Source of the DNA: Agarivorans sp. TSD2052
GTDB lineage: Bacteria; Pseudomonadota; Gammaproteobacteria; Enterobacterales; Celerinatantimonadaceae
Assembly: GCF_023238625.1 (NCBI RefSeq)
Contig: NZ_CP096670.1
Location: forward strand, 1,291,501 to 1,355,500
Reading direction: 5' to 3'
DNA: 64,000 nt
Positions 40,329-48,647 of the stretch are shown here, piece by piece; positions within the stretch are counted from its first letter, which is position 1; each line of letters starts with the position of its first letter. The notes under the pieces are model-generated. The model was not told the DNA's origin and did not search any database. It saw only the letters and a program-made list of their open reading frames with translations. The position numbers and the translations under genes are program-made.

Positions 40329-40720
40329 TCTGACTGTTTATCTTTTCGTTTTTTTAAACCAATACCCAGCTCTTTCCCTCGTTGTTTGGCATAGCTTAAG
40401 CCAAACCAAAATGCGGCTAAAACCAACACTAATTCAATGGCTGCAAGCCAGCGTTCTTCAACTGAAACCACCAATAAGGTGGTGCTGTGCAATACATAAA
40501 GTAGCAGGATAAAACAGGACCAAGCGTATGTGTAAGGCTTGCCGGTTAAGATCCCTTGTAAAGGAAACAACAAGGGCAACACCCAAAATACCAGCATTAA
40601 TATGACGCTTATTTCAGCGGGCGGTGATAACCATAAATGCCATAGTAATACCCATATAAGTAAGGCTAGATAACTAGCCTTTGCCAAATTTAATAGCTGA
40701 GGTGTGGAAAGCTTAGACAA
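40325..40720 (-). CDS. DUF2069 family membrane protein
   Basis: 131 residues with four predicted TM helices (around IWVLLWHLWL, ILMLVFWVLPLLFPL, SCFILLLYVLHSTTLLVV and LAAIELVLVLAAFW) and a basic C-terminal tail. GKPYTYAWSCF and the ERWLAAIE segment are typical of DUF2069. Start proposed as TTG 40720, eight bases inside the end of yfgD, with GCAGG nine bases upstream; a TTG at 40750 would extend it by 10 residues. Coupled to yfgD. Function unknown. Confidence 0.75.
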   Translation of the reverse strand: MSKLSTPQLLNLAKASYLALLIWVLLWHLWLSPPAEISVILMLVFWVLPLLFPLQGILTGKPYTYAWSCFILLLYVLHSTTLLVVSVEERWLAAIELVLVLAAFWFGLSYAKQRGKELGIGLKKRKDKQSD

Positions 40721-41063
40721 TCTCAAGTACCTGCTCTGGTGGGCGGCCAATTCGTGCTTGCCCTTGGTTAATCACAATAGGGCGTTCAATAAGCTTAGGG
40801 TTTGCGTGCATTGCTGCTATTAGCTGTTCTGAACTTAGCGCGCTATCAGCCAAGTTGAGTTCTTTGTAGATATCTTCTTTAGTACGCATCAGCTGGCGAG
40901 GCTCTAGCTGTAACATAGATAAGATATTGCTAATCTCTGTTTCACTGGGTGGGGTGTTTAGGTATAAGACGACTTCTGGCTCAATGCCTTTATCTTGTAA
41001 AAGTTGCAAAGTTTGGCGGCTCTTTGAGCAGCGCGGATTATGTAATATGCTTACATTAGCCAT
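40713..41063 (-). CDS. yfgD: ArsC-family reductase YfgD
   Basis: 116 residues of the thioredoxin-like ArsC family. HNPRCSKSR holds Cys12, the position of the catalytic cysteine in glutaredoxin-coupled arsenate reductases, and RPIVINQGQARIGRPPE carries the conserved Arg. E. coli YfgD is very similar and is also beside bepA. A real arsenate-reducing role is not shown; no arsenic efflux genes are nearby. ATG follows AAGGAACAAAC. Lies 23 bases after bepA. Confidence 0.9.
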   Translation of the reverse strand: MANVSILHNPRCSKSRQTLQLLQDKGIEPEVVLYLNTPPSETEISNILSMLQLEPRQLMRTKEDIYKELNLADSALSSEQLIAAMHANPKLIERPIVINQGQARIGRPPEQVLEIV

Positions 41064-41086
41064 GTTTGTTCCTTAATGAGTTTGCT

Positions 41087-42529
41087 TTAGTTAAGAGCTT
41101 CTAATTCTTGCTCTGCGTATTTAAACTGTTCAATTCTCGCTTGAATACGCGCTTGCTCTAGATTGTTTTTTGTTAAATTGAAAGCGCTATGTAGTTCGTC
41201 AATCGCTCGTCGATAATCTGAATGTAGGGATAAATACTCCGCTTGGGCGGTGTGACTGGCTGCCATATTATTCAATCTACGTTGGGTTCGGCTTAACTCT
41301 CCCCAAGCTAGCGCATCATTCGGTTTGTTACGTAAGTATCGGTCTAGTAATTTAGCTGATTCTTCAAACTTACCATCTTCGCTTAGGGCATGTGATAGGT
41401 TTAATATAATCACTTGGTTATCCGGATAGCGAGGTTGAGCTTCTTTTAAACGACTAATTGCTTTTTCATAGTGTTTTTGCGCCACATCAAGGTCTGTCAG
41501 GGTGTCCAACAAAAACAGGTTATCTGGGTGACGCTTTACCAAACCGTCAATAATAGCGTGTGACTTTTGGTATTCGCCTAAGCCAAACAATGCCAGGGCC
41601 TTACCGTAAAAAGCCGCGTCTTCAATGCGGTATTCTTTGCGGGTAATTTGTTGCTGGTAATAATCTAAAGCCTCTTTGGGGTTTAGGGTTCCGTGACGGA
41701 CAATAATTCTGGATTTGGCAAGCTGGAATGATAACGATGGCGCTATAAAACGGTGCGGATATTGATTGGCGCGCGCACGGGCTTCGCTTACTCGAGTCTC
41801 AGGTAGTGGGTGAGTAATGAGCATTTGAGGTGGCTTACTGGCGTATCGATATTTCTCGGACAGTTTACCGAAAAAACTGCCCATACCGCTGGGGTCATAT
41901 CCGGCATTGGCTAGTGTTCTTAAGCCTATTCGGTCTGCTTCAAATTCGTTAGCTCGGGTATAGTTAATCGAGTTTTGAACACCTGCGGCCATCGTAGCCT
42001 GTAGTGCTGCAATACCTGCTATGGGGTTAGCTAAGCCCAACAACAGTGAACCCAACATACCTGCCATTGATAAGTTTTGCGCTGCGGCTTGGTTTTCGAT
42101 ACTACGGGCGATATGACGCTGAGTCACGTGGGCAATCTCGTGAGCAATCACCGAGGCGAATTCACTTTCAGTCGCAGCGTAGAGAAACAAACCGGTATGA
42201 ATTTTCACATAACCACCAAGAAAGGCCGCAGCATTGATTTCGTTATCGGTCACTAAAAAGAAGTTAAATGGTGTGCGCACTTGGTCTGCTTTAGCGACCA
42301 ACTGATTACCTAATTCGCTAATATATTCTGATAACACCGGATCATTGGTCATACGGTGGCTCGCTCGAATAATTCGCATGTAAGCTTCGCCGTAAATAAC
42401 CTCTTTGTCTATCGATAGAGCAGACGCACCAGCAGTACCTATTTCAGGTAATTGGTTGTTGGCTGACATCAGTGGAGCATAACTAACTAGCATACTAGCT
42501 AAAAAAAGTTGAGCGAGGCGCGTCATCAT
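41087..42529 (-). CDS. bepA: Outer-membrane assembly protease/chaperone BepA
   Basis: 480 residues (E. coli 487). Periplasmic M48 zinc metallopeptidase that helps LptD assembly and degrades misassembled outer-membrane proteins. Signal peptide at the N terminus; HEIAH (His130, Glu131, His134) and NEFEADRIG provide the zinc site; the C-terminal half (about 300-480) is made of TPR repeats. Operon with yfgD and DUF2069. Together with bamC in this window it serves outer-membrane biogenesis. Confidence 0.95.
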   Translation of the reverse strand: MMTRLAQLFLASMLVSYAPLMSANNQLPEIGTAGASALSIDKEVIYGEAYMRIIRASHRMTNDPVLSEYISELGNQLVAKADQVRTPFNFFLVTDNEINAAAFLGGYVKIHTGLFLYAATESEFASVIAHEIAHVTQRHIARSIENQAAAQNLSMAGMLGSLLLGLANPIAGIAALQATMAAGVQNSINYTRANEFEADRIGLRTLANAGYDPSGMGSFFGKLSEKYRYASKPPQMLITHPLPETRVSEARARANQYPHRFIAPSLSFQLAKSRIIVRHGTLNPKEALDYYQQQITRKEYRIEDAAFYGKALALFGLGEYQKSHAIIDGLVKRHPDNLFLLDTLTDLDVAQKHYEKAISRLKEAQPRYPDNQVIILNLSHALSEDGKFEESAKLLDRYLRNKPNDALAWGELSRTQRRLNNMAASHTAQAEYLSLHSDYRRAIDELHSAFNLTKNNLEQARIQARIEQFKYAEQELEALN

Positions 42530-42655
42530 TTTCCATTTTCATTAGATTAGTATCGCGAGAATACCCCGATTTAGCTTGTTATTCAAAAGCTATAAATTGA
42601 GTCCTTACCCATAGACTGTAATAATAGCTTTGGTTTTTTATGGTAATGAATATTA

Positions 42656-42883
42656 ATGCTTTACATAGATTTCGAAAAACATTGTTGTCCAACGCCCTTA
42701 TTAGAAAGTAAGCTGTGGTTAAAACAGGCTAAATCGGGTGAACAGCTGCAACTACTATTAGGTGATGCTGGCTCGCGCAGTGATATTCCTAAGTATTTTC
42801 AGCGCCTAGGTCATCGGGTCGTTATCAATCAAGAATTAGGTGGCTTTCTCGTCACTATTACCGTTCGTTCGCTTAAGGAATAA
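42656..42883 (+). CDS. TusA-family sulfurtransferase-like protein
   Basis: 75 residues. The TusA signature CPxP is present as CCPTPLL with Cys11 as the putative sulfur carrier, followed by the amphipathic helix LESKLWLKQ and a GDAGSRSDIPKYFQRLGH segment as in TusA/YedF. Lies just before perM (10 bases), as small TusA-like proteins do beside bepA/perM in related bacteria. The sulfur acceptor is unknown. No good Shine-Dalgarno precedes the ATG. Confidence 0.82.
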   Translation: MLYIDFEKHCCPTPLLESKLWLKQAKSGEQLQLLLGDAGSRSDIPKYFQRLGHRVVINQELGGFLVTITVRSLKE

Positions 42884-42893
42884 AGCAGCAATT

Positions 42894-43970
42894 ATGTTTA
42901 AAGTGATCTCTCGTTGGTATCAACGGATGTTTTCCGACCCAGAAGCCGTAGCTATGGCTTTGGTGTTGGTGATAGGGTTTGTTTCATTGTACTTTCTCGG
43001 CGATTTATTAGCGCCATTACTTATTGCTTTAGTACTTGCATATTTACTTGATTGGCCAGTAAGTTTTTTAGCAAGCCATGGCTTTAAACGAGGCTTGGCT
43101 AGTGCTGTAGTACTATTGGTATTTTTTCTTATCGCGACGTTTACGGTACTTAGAGTATTGCCTACGGTATGGGGGCAGGGAATGAATTTAATTGCTGAAT
43201 ACCCCGTTATGCTAAACAGTAGTCAGCAATGGTTGGAGCAACTGCCTCAGCAGTACCCCGAGTTTATTGATGGCGCATTAGTTGAAAGTGTCGTTGATAA
43301 CGTTAGAACTCGCTTAATGGGAGTTGGCGAGCAAATGTTGCAGTCTTCCTTCGCATCTATCGTCAATTTAGCGACGGTCATGGTGTATAGCGTATTAGTG
43401 CCATTAATGGTGTTCTTTATGCTTAGCGACAAAACATTGCTGATCAATAGCGTGACGCGATTTTTGCCCAATGACCGACGTTTACTGACTCAGGTTTGGT
43501 CGGAAATGAATGGTCAGGTGATAAATTATATTCGAGGTAAGGCGATAGAAATATTGGTTGTCGGTGGAACCAGCTATATCGTATTTGCGGTAATGGATTT
43601 ACGTTATTCTGCATTGCTTGGAGTACTCGTTGGGCTGTCGGTACTGATACCTTTTATCGGGGCTTTTGCTGTGACTATACCTGTAGCCATGGTTGGCCTA
43701 TTTCAATGGGGCTTAAGCCCTCAATTTGGTTATTTAATCTTAGCCTATGGCATCATTCAGATGATCGACGGCAATGTATTAGTTCCAGTGCTATTTTCTG
43801 AAGCAGTTAACCTTCACCCCTTAGCTATTATTGTCGCGGTATTAGTGTTTGGTGGGTTATGGGGGTTTTGGGGAGTGTTTTTCGCTATTCCTTTAGCCAC
43901 TTTAGTAAAAGCGGTTATGAACGCCTGGCCGCATGGTGAAAAGGCTGAAGAAGAGCTTCCTCAGCCTTAA
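42894..43970 (+). CDS. perM: AI-2E-type transporter PerM
   Basis: 358 residues from ATG 42894 (MFKVISRWYQRMFSDPEA), 10 bases after the TusA-like gene; a longer start inside that gene is less likely. Multi-pass inner-membrane protein of the AI-2E transporter (PF01594) family with about seven TM helices and a conserved GLSVLIPFIGAF segment. PerM is a putative permease; the true substrate is not established and a role in autoinducer-2 transport should not be assumed. Convergent with bcp, 12 bases apart. Confidence 0.9.
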   Translation: MFKVISRWYQRMFSDPEAVAMALVLVIGFVSLYFLGDLLAPLLIALVLAYLLDWPVSFLASHGFKRGLASAVVLLVFFLIATFTVLRVLPTVWGQGMNLIAEYPVMLNSSQQWLEQLPQQYPEFIDGALVESVVDNVRTRLMGVGEQMLQSSFASIVNLATVMVYSVLVPLMVFFMLSDKTLLINSVTRFLPNDRRLLTQVWSEMNGQVINYIRGKAIEILVVGGTSYIVFAVMDLRYSALLGVLVGLSVLIPFIGAFAVTIPVAMVGLFQWGLSPQFGYLILAYGIIQMIDGNVLVPVLFSEAVNLHPLAIIVAVLVFGGLWGFWGVFFAIPLATLVKAVMNAWPHGEKAEEELPQP

Positions 43971-43982
43971 AGGCGTTGAGTA

Positions 43983-44447
43983 TTAACCCGCTAAATAGTC
44001 GAGCACCACTTGGTGGTGCTCTTTCGTTTTAAATTTGTCGAACACGTGCTCAATGACACCTTGTTCGTTAATTAAAAAACTGATGCGGTGAATACCGTCG
44101 TACTCTTTACCCATGAATTTTTTCAGTCCCCAAACACCAAATTGTTCGGCCACTTGGTGGTCTTCGTCCGATAATAAGTCGAAATTCAATTGGTGCTTCT
44201 CAATAAACTTGGGTAAGCGTTTTACTGGATCTGGACTTACACCAAACACGACAACATTGGCGTCAGCCAATTGTTGAATACTGTCACGCAAGCCACAAGC
44301 TTGTGTGGTACAACCTGGTGTCAAAGCCTTAGGGTAAAAATAAAACAGTACTTTTTTACCCGCATAGTCACTTAGTTTTATCCGTTTTTCATCTTGATTG
44401 GGTAAATCAAATTGCGGCGCGGCGCTACCTGCAGTAAGCGTCTTCAT
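43983..44447 (-). CDS. bcp: Thioredoxin-dependent thiol peroxidase Bcp
   Basis: 154 residues (E. coli 156). Peroxiredoxin Q-type with peroxidatic Cys46 and resolving Cys51 in ALTPGCTTQACGLRD, and FGVSPDPVKRL. Reduces hydrogen and organic peroxides. It follows gcvR by 16 bases on the same strand; gcvR-bcp is the E. coli order. Confidence 0.96.
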   Translation of the reverse strand: MKTLTAGSAAPQFDLPNQDEKRIKLSDYAGKKVLFYFYPKALTPGCTTQACGLRDSIQQLADANVVVFGVSPDPVKRLPKFIEKHQLNFDLLSDEDHQVAEQFGVWGLKKFMGKEYDGIHRISFLINEQGVIEHVFDKFKTKEHHQVVLDYLAG

Positions 44448-44463
44448 TATTATTCCTTATTAC

Positions 44464-44991
44464 TCAATTAGATAAGAATTGTAGACCGAAATCTTCGCTT
44501 CCTAGTTCAATACACAATTCAGCAAATTGCTGTTCAATATCGATTGTTTGATGTTCTGGACTGAGTTTTACTTCAAATTCGGCGTGTAGCATTTCAACAC
44601 TGTCTTTGCTAAATAAGTTAGACTTCAGGCTCACCATATTCATTTTGTAGTCACTAATAAACTGGGTTATTTTACTAATAACACCTGCTGTATCCGGCAA
44701 CGATAATTGCAAAACGGCGGAGTGTGAATAATCGATCAATTCGTGGCGAGAAGTTTTCTTTAATACGGTGAGTAGTTGAAGTTCTTGCGCGCTTGCTGGT
44801 AGACGGTTTTCAATCTGAATGATTGCATTGTGCGAGCCTGACACAAGCATGATCAGTGTGAACTCTGAGCCAAACAAGGCCATTCTACTATCAACAATAT
44901 TACAACCACAGCTAGCAACTAGTTGAGTAAGTTCATTCACAATGCCGGTGCGATTGGTGCCAAGTGCAGTAACTACTAAGTGTTGACTCAT
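44464..44991 (-). CDS. gcvR: Glycine cleavage system transcriptional repressor GcvR
   Basis: 175 residues (E. coli 190) with two ACT domains, the first from VVTALGTNRTGIVNELTQ and the second from LQLSLPDTAGVISKITQF. GcvR binds GcvA and glycine to repress the gcv operon. The ATG lacks a clear Shine-Dalgarno. In many relatives dapA lies between gcvR and bamC; here the 234-base gap contains no dapA. Confidence 0.93.
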   Translation of the reverse strand: MSQHLVVTALGTNRTGIVNELTQLVASCGCNIVDSRMALFGSEFTLIMLVSGSHNAIIQIENRLPASAQELQLLTVLKKTSRHELIDYSHSAVLQLSLPDTAGVISKITQFISDYKMNMVSLKSNLFSKDSVEMLHAEFEVKLSPEHQTIDIEQQFAELCIELGSEDFGLQFLSN

Positions 44992-45225
44992 ATAATATTT
45001 TTATTACATCGCTGATAGAGAACATCAGGATACTTGCTTAAAGAAGTGATTTCTAGCAGAGATAAGTGACAGTAATAGGAAAAGCTGAGTTTGTATCAAG
45101 CCCTGATGGTTTTCACCTTGTGTTTATTAAAGTGGCTGAGTAGTATAACGGCCTTACTCTGGACAGCTTTCGCAGGTCGAAGCTGAGTGCCAGTTCAACA
45201 GTTTTGTTTGTAAATGTAGTGAGAT

Positions 45226-46407
45226 ATGCAACTAGTTTCTTTTCCAACCATTAAGCTCGCATTCTTGAGTGTTCTTGTGACAACTCTTATGGCCTGCTCA
45301 GATAGCGCAGTTAAACACCGTCAAGCAGAGCGCGACTTCGATTACCTTGACGTTGCTCAGGTTGAACCTTTAGTTATCCCTGAGGGGGTTAAGCCACCGA
45401 ATACCAGTAACGAATTCAATATACCCAGCCCTCAGCCAGACGGCGAGCCTTTGTTAGGCGGTGCTGTTGATGTTCGCTCACCGGTACAGATTATTCCGTT
45501 AATTGCTGGAAGTAGAACCGAAAAAACAGATAAAGGATTGGTCTTTTGGTTTGACATATTACAATCAGAAACTGCTGAAGAAACCAGTGAAACTATAATG
45601 CAACTGGTGACGGATTATATTACTTATCGCAATTCATCGGTTGATGAGCGTAATGATGAGCAAGCTAAAATAGCGTCGAATTGGTTGATTGATGAAGAAG
45701 TCATCGAGGGTGGTTGGTTTACGCGTGATAAAACACTGGAACAGCGACAAAAGTTTACTTACCAAATCGACGTTAAACCACATGGCCGTACAGCGGGCTT
45801 AACGGTGGATTTTGTCGATGCAGAAATGTATCGAGACGGCAGCGATTTGCCATTGCAACTGGATGAGTTTGATAAAGAGCGTTTGGCAATTGTAGAGCTA
45901 AACCGTTTGATTGGTTATGTTAGTGAGCGTCGAGAGGCTTTAGAGGCTGAGTTAGTTGCAAAACGCGAGAGCGAACGTTTAGCCGTTATGAGTGAAGCGG
46001 AAAAAGAACAACTCTTTGATGAAACGGTCAGTTTGGTCTTGGTAGAAGACGGTGGAGCTTCATACTATAGAGCGCGTGCTAACATGGAAAAAACCATGAA
46101 ACGCTTGCGTTTGGTTTTACCTATTGCTGGGTTTACTATCACTGACTACATCGAAAACTCTGGTAGTTTATTCTTAAGCTACGATCGACCTCCAGAAGAC
46201 GTTTTAGAAAGTTATGGCTTAGCGAGCATGGAGTTCGAAGAAAAAGACTATTTGTTTACGGTCGGGTCAAATGGCAATGTAACCCAAATTACCCTAGCTG
46301 ATGCAGAAGGGGTGATACTGAAGCCTAGTGAAGTGAAGGGCCTATATCCATATTTGGCTATTTTGATGAAGATGGGCTTAGATACTAGCGATAGTTTGTC
46401 GCGCTAG
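45226..46407 (+). CDS. bamC: Outer-membrane assembly lipoprotein BamC
   Basis: 393 residues, longer than E. coli BamC (344). The lipobox LMAC puts the acylated Cys at 24. A long unstructured N-terminal segment with PNTSNEFNIPSPQPDG matches the BamD-binding lasso of BamC, followed by two helix-grip domains. It is an accessory part of the beta-barrel assembly machinery. Extra length lies mainly between the two domains, in a Glu-rich stretch (about 215-270). Followed by a terminator. Confidence 0.88.
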   Translation: MQLVSFPTIKLAFLSVLVTTLMACSDSAVKHRQAERDFDYLDVAQVEPLVIPEGVKPPNTSNEFNIPSPQPDGEPLLGGAVDVRSPVQIIPLIAGSRTEKTDKGLVFWFDILQSETAEETSETIMQLVTDYITYRNSSVDERNDEQAKIASNWLIDEEVIEGGWFTRDKTLEQRQKFTYQIDVKPHGRTAGLTVDFVDAEMYRDGSDLPLQLDEFDKERLAIVELNRLIGYVSERREALEAELVAKRESERLAVMSEAEKEQLFDETVSLVLVEDGGASYYRARANMEKTMKRLRLVLPIAGFTITDYIENSGSLFLSYDRPPEDVLESYGLASMEFEEKDYLFTVGSNGNVTQITLADAEGVILKPSEVKGLYPYLAILMKMGLDTSDSLSR

Positions 46408-46433
46408 TATCATCAACCTGAACCAACATTGAT

Positions 46434-46457
46434 AAGGTCCCAAACGGGGCCTTTTTT
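46434..46457 (+). terminator. Terminator of bamC
   Basis: AAGGTCCC, loop AAAC, GGGGCCTT and a T-run, 27 bases after the stop. Confidence 0.85.
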
Positions 46458-46682
46458 GTTGCTATGAAAAATGTAATAAGCTAGCTGCTTAACTCTTTAA
46501 CTCCTTGTTCCATGATAATAAAATCACTCTACCGATGTAAGTAAAGCTATACTATGTTGACGACTAAAAAATGTTCGTTGAATTTTTTTGGTAGGTAAAT
46601 TTATATACCTAAATAGAAGCCTGTATTTGGGTTTTAGATCCTTATGGCTTAAAGGTGTCACTTAGATAATCAGGAGATAATC

Positions 46683-47081
46683 ATGAAAGCAATGTTAGCT
46701 GTTAGCCTATTACTGGCATTGAGTGCTTGTAGTCATAATCAAGAAATGAATACAGATAACACGATGCAAGAGCGTCCAAAGGAAAGTGTCGAAGCGAGTA
46801 ACTCTAGTGCTGATAGTATCGGTGCTAACGAGGCTAGTAGTAATACTACAACAAGTGCTGTAGCCAGTAACTCTAGTGCTGACAGCATCGGCGGGAATAC
46901 AGCCACCAGTGATGTGCGAATAGCGAATATAGAGCCAGAAGTTGAAGCGATGTTTGAGCAGCTAATTAAGCAAGCTGTTGCTGAAGGGAATGACCAAAAG
47001 GCGCTAAGGTTTGTACTGGATGCCGAGCAAGCTGGCTCTGTTAAAGCCAGGGACACCTATTTGGAAGCCACAAATAAGTAG
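46683..47081 (+). CDS. Small lipoprotein with internal repeat
   Basis: 132 residues. N-terminal signal peptide with lipobox LSAC (Cys16). A low-complexity Ser/Asn/Thr-rich linker (about 36-80) contains two copies, 23 codons apart, of ASNSSADSIG followed by AN or GN; the repeat is also clear in DNA (17 identical bases at 46797-46813 and 46866-46882). A C-terminal helical region (about 80-132) resembles a single SEL1/TPR-like helix pair (KQAVAEGNDQKALRFVLD). ATG follows CAGGAGATAATC. No family recognised; probably an outer-membrane-anchored protein. Confidence 0.72.
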   Translation: MKAMLAVSLLLALSACSHNQEMNTDNTMQERPKESVEASNSSADSIGANEASSNTTTSAVASNSSADSIGGNTATSDVRIANIEPEVEAMFEQLIKQAVAEGNDQKALRFVLDAEQAGSVKARDTYLEATNK

Positions 47082-47257
47082 CCCTTAGCACTCTAGCGGC
47101 TGGCTTAGATTGACTCCACTGTTTTTATTATTGCTATTGAACAAGGGGGACTTATCGTTGCTCTTTTTTCAATAGCTATCGACTCGCGTACAGCTCAAAG
47201 GCTAATATCATGAGTAAACTAACATGTTGTGGGCTTATTACCCCTACAAGTGCTGGA

Positions 47258-47959
47258 TTAAGCGATAAGCTTTTGAAGGCTCAAGTTAGATATAAAGCTA
47301 AGTAAAGCGACGACGAGTAATAGCTGGGCTGGTGGTGGCGTTTTTCTAAATTGCGGAACTAACCATAGCAAGCAGGCGCTAACCAGCAACGTGGTCATAA
47401 TCACAAATTGTTTAATTGACTCAACGTTGTCTACTAACTGCTGATTCAGCAGCAAGTAAATACACACTGTCATCATGCTAAGCATAGCGCTAATTAGACC
47501 GAGTAAGGGTAACAGCTTATCGAAACTACTTAGTCGGTGCTTAGCTTTCACTATTAGCCAGTGGCTAATGGCAGCACCGCTGGTGAGGAGGCTAAATAGT
47601 ATTACACCATTGAGGCTGATTAGCGTCGCGGCAACCACCAGTAGAGGTGCGCCCATTCCCCACCAAGTCATCAGGGGCAGGCTCCGTTTGTGTTTAAGCT
47701 TATTCAGTCGATAGCTTAACCCCCAGCCAATCAATGCGCTGGCAAACACCAACACTACTAACCAACTGTCTTGCTGGCTTTCAAAGCCGCTTAATCCGGC
47801 TAAGGTAATAAAACTCACTAAGGTACTTATTTGGCGTTGAATTCTGCCTTTCTGGCCGGGGCATAGTTCGCCTTTATGCAGAATTAACATGATGAGTAAA
47901 AACGCGATAGATGAGCTGCCGACCAGGCTAACGAATAAAATTGAGTACAAACTTGGCAT
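47258..47959 (-). CDS. Unrecognised multi-pass membrane protein
   Basis: 233 residues with seven or eight hydrophobic helices and few charged residues; no motif I can name. The start at 47959 overlaps the stop of the M15 peptidase gene in the form TAATG, so the two are translationally coupled. Residues 20-60 include KGELCPGQKGRIQR, a basic loop likely facing the cytoplasm. Function unknown; coupling to a peptidoglycan peptidase suggests an envelope role. Confidence 0.7.
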   Translation of the reverse strand: MPSLYSILFVSLVGSSSIAFLLIMLILHKGELCPGQKGRIQRQISTLVSFITLAGLSGFESQQDSWLVVLVFASALIGWGLSYRLNKLKHKRSLPLMTWWGMGAPLLVVAATLISLNGVILFSLLTSGAAISHWLIVKAKHRLSSFDKLLPLLGLISAMLSMMTVCIYLLLNQQLVDNVESIKQFVIMTTLLVSACLLWLVPQFRKTPPPAQLLLVVALLSFISNLSLQKLIA

Positions 47960-48642
47960 TAACTCTCCGGTAAACAAATGTTGGTAACATACTGGTTGAA
48001 TAGTTGATCAATGTGTTTTTCGATAGTGGCGAAGCCTGCAACATTGGCGGCTTTTAAGTGGGAAAGTACTGCTTGCGGCTCAAGCTGGCTAATTAACATT
48101 GAGCTGGTCTGCCAATGGCTTAAATGCCAAGGCTCGAACTCCACCCCTCCCTGAAAATGGTGGTAGGGGTAGAAAAAACCATGCTGAGGAGCGTGTTGCT
48201 CTAACCATAAAGCAAAGGGGTGCTGGCACCCATTAGCAGCATACTCTTGGGGGATAAGTTCAAGTGATTGATCCGGCTTGAGTAAGCTTGGGTCGTACAA
48301 ATCAAAGTCGCACCCCCAGTGGTGGCGACTTGCTCCGGGTAGTGCCGACCAGCGTAAAATAGCATGCATTTTTTGCTGCTTACTAAGCGTAGAGGTATCA
48401 ATTTGCTTACTATCAGCATCGAGTACCGGACGAAGCCCATTCCATTTATTGTTCCAAATAGTCAGTTGTCGCTGAAAGTCTCGGTATCCGCTAAAAATGG
48501 ATAATTGGAAACCGGCCTGTTTAGCAGCAGCGCGCAAGTTTTCTAAATCAGCCAGCACCTCTCTATGCACCCAACCGAGATTAGGAACATTGAGCAGTAA
48601 GTCTTTACTTAGCCCGTACAGGGCTAATTGATTAACTGGCAT
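47959..48642 (-). CDS. M15-family peptidase (VanY-like D-alanyl-D-alanine carboxypeptidase)
   Basis: 227 residues from ATG 48642, five bases after dapE; an upstream in-frame start would lie inside dapE. The VanY-type core is visible: FSGYRDFQRQ, the zinc ligands SRHHWGCDFDLYD (His and Asp spaced HxxxxxxD) and the late EPWHLSH histidine. Such enzymes trim D-Ala-D-Ala ends of peptidoglycan. No signal peptide or membrane segment is evident, so a cytoplasmic or unusual location is implied. Lies with dapE (lysine/DAP synthesis) and the coupled membrane protein. Confidence 0.83.
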   Translation of the reverse strand: MPVNQLALYGLSKDLLLNVPNLGWVHREVLADLENLRAAAKQAGFQLSIFSGYRDFQRQLTIWNNKWNGLRPVLDADSKQIDTSTLSKQQKMHAILRWSALPGASRHHWGCDFDLYDPSLLKPDQSLELIPQEYAANGCQHPFALWLEQHAPQHGFFYPYHHFQGGVEFEPWHLSHWQTSSMLISQLEPQAVLSHLKAANVAGFATIEKHIDQLFNQYVTNICLPES

Positions 48643-48647
48643 GCCGA

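Noticed and set aside
47210-47305. 31-codon ORF with AAAGG upstream, overlapping the end of the membrane protein gene
   Set aside because: About half is antisense to a real gene; composition is unremarkable and no promoter or conserved feature is visible.
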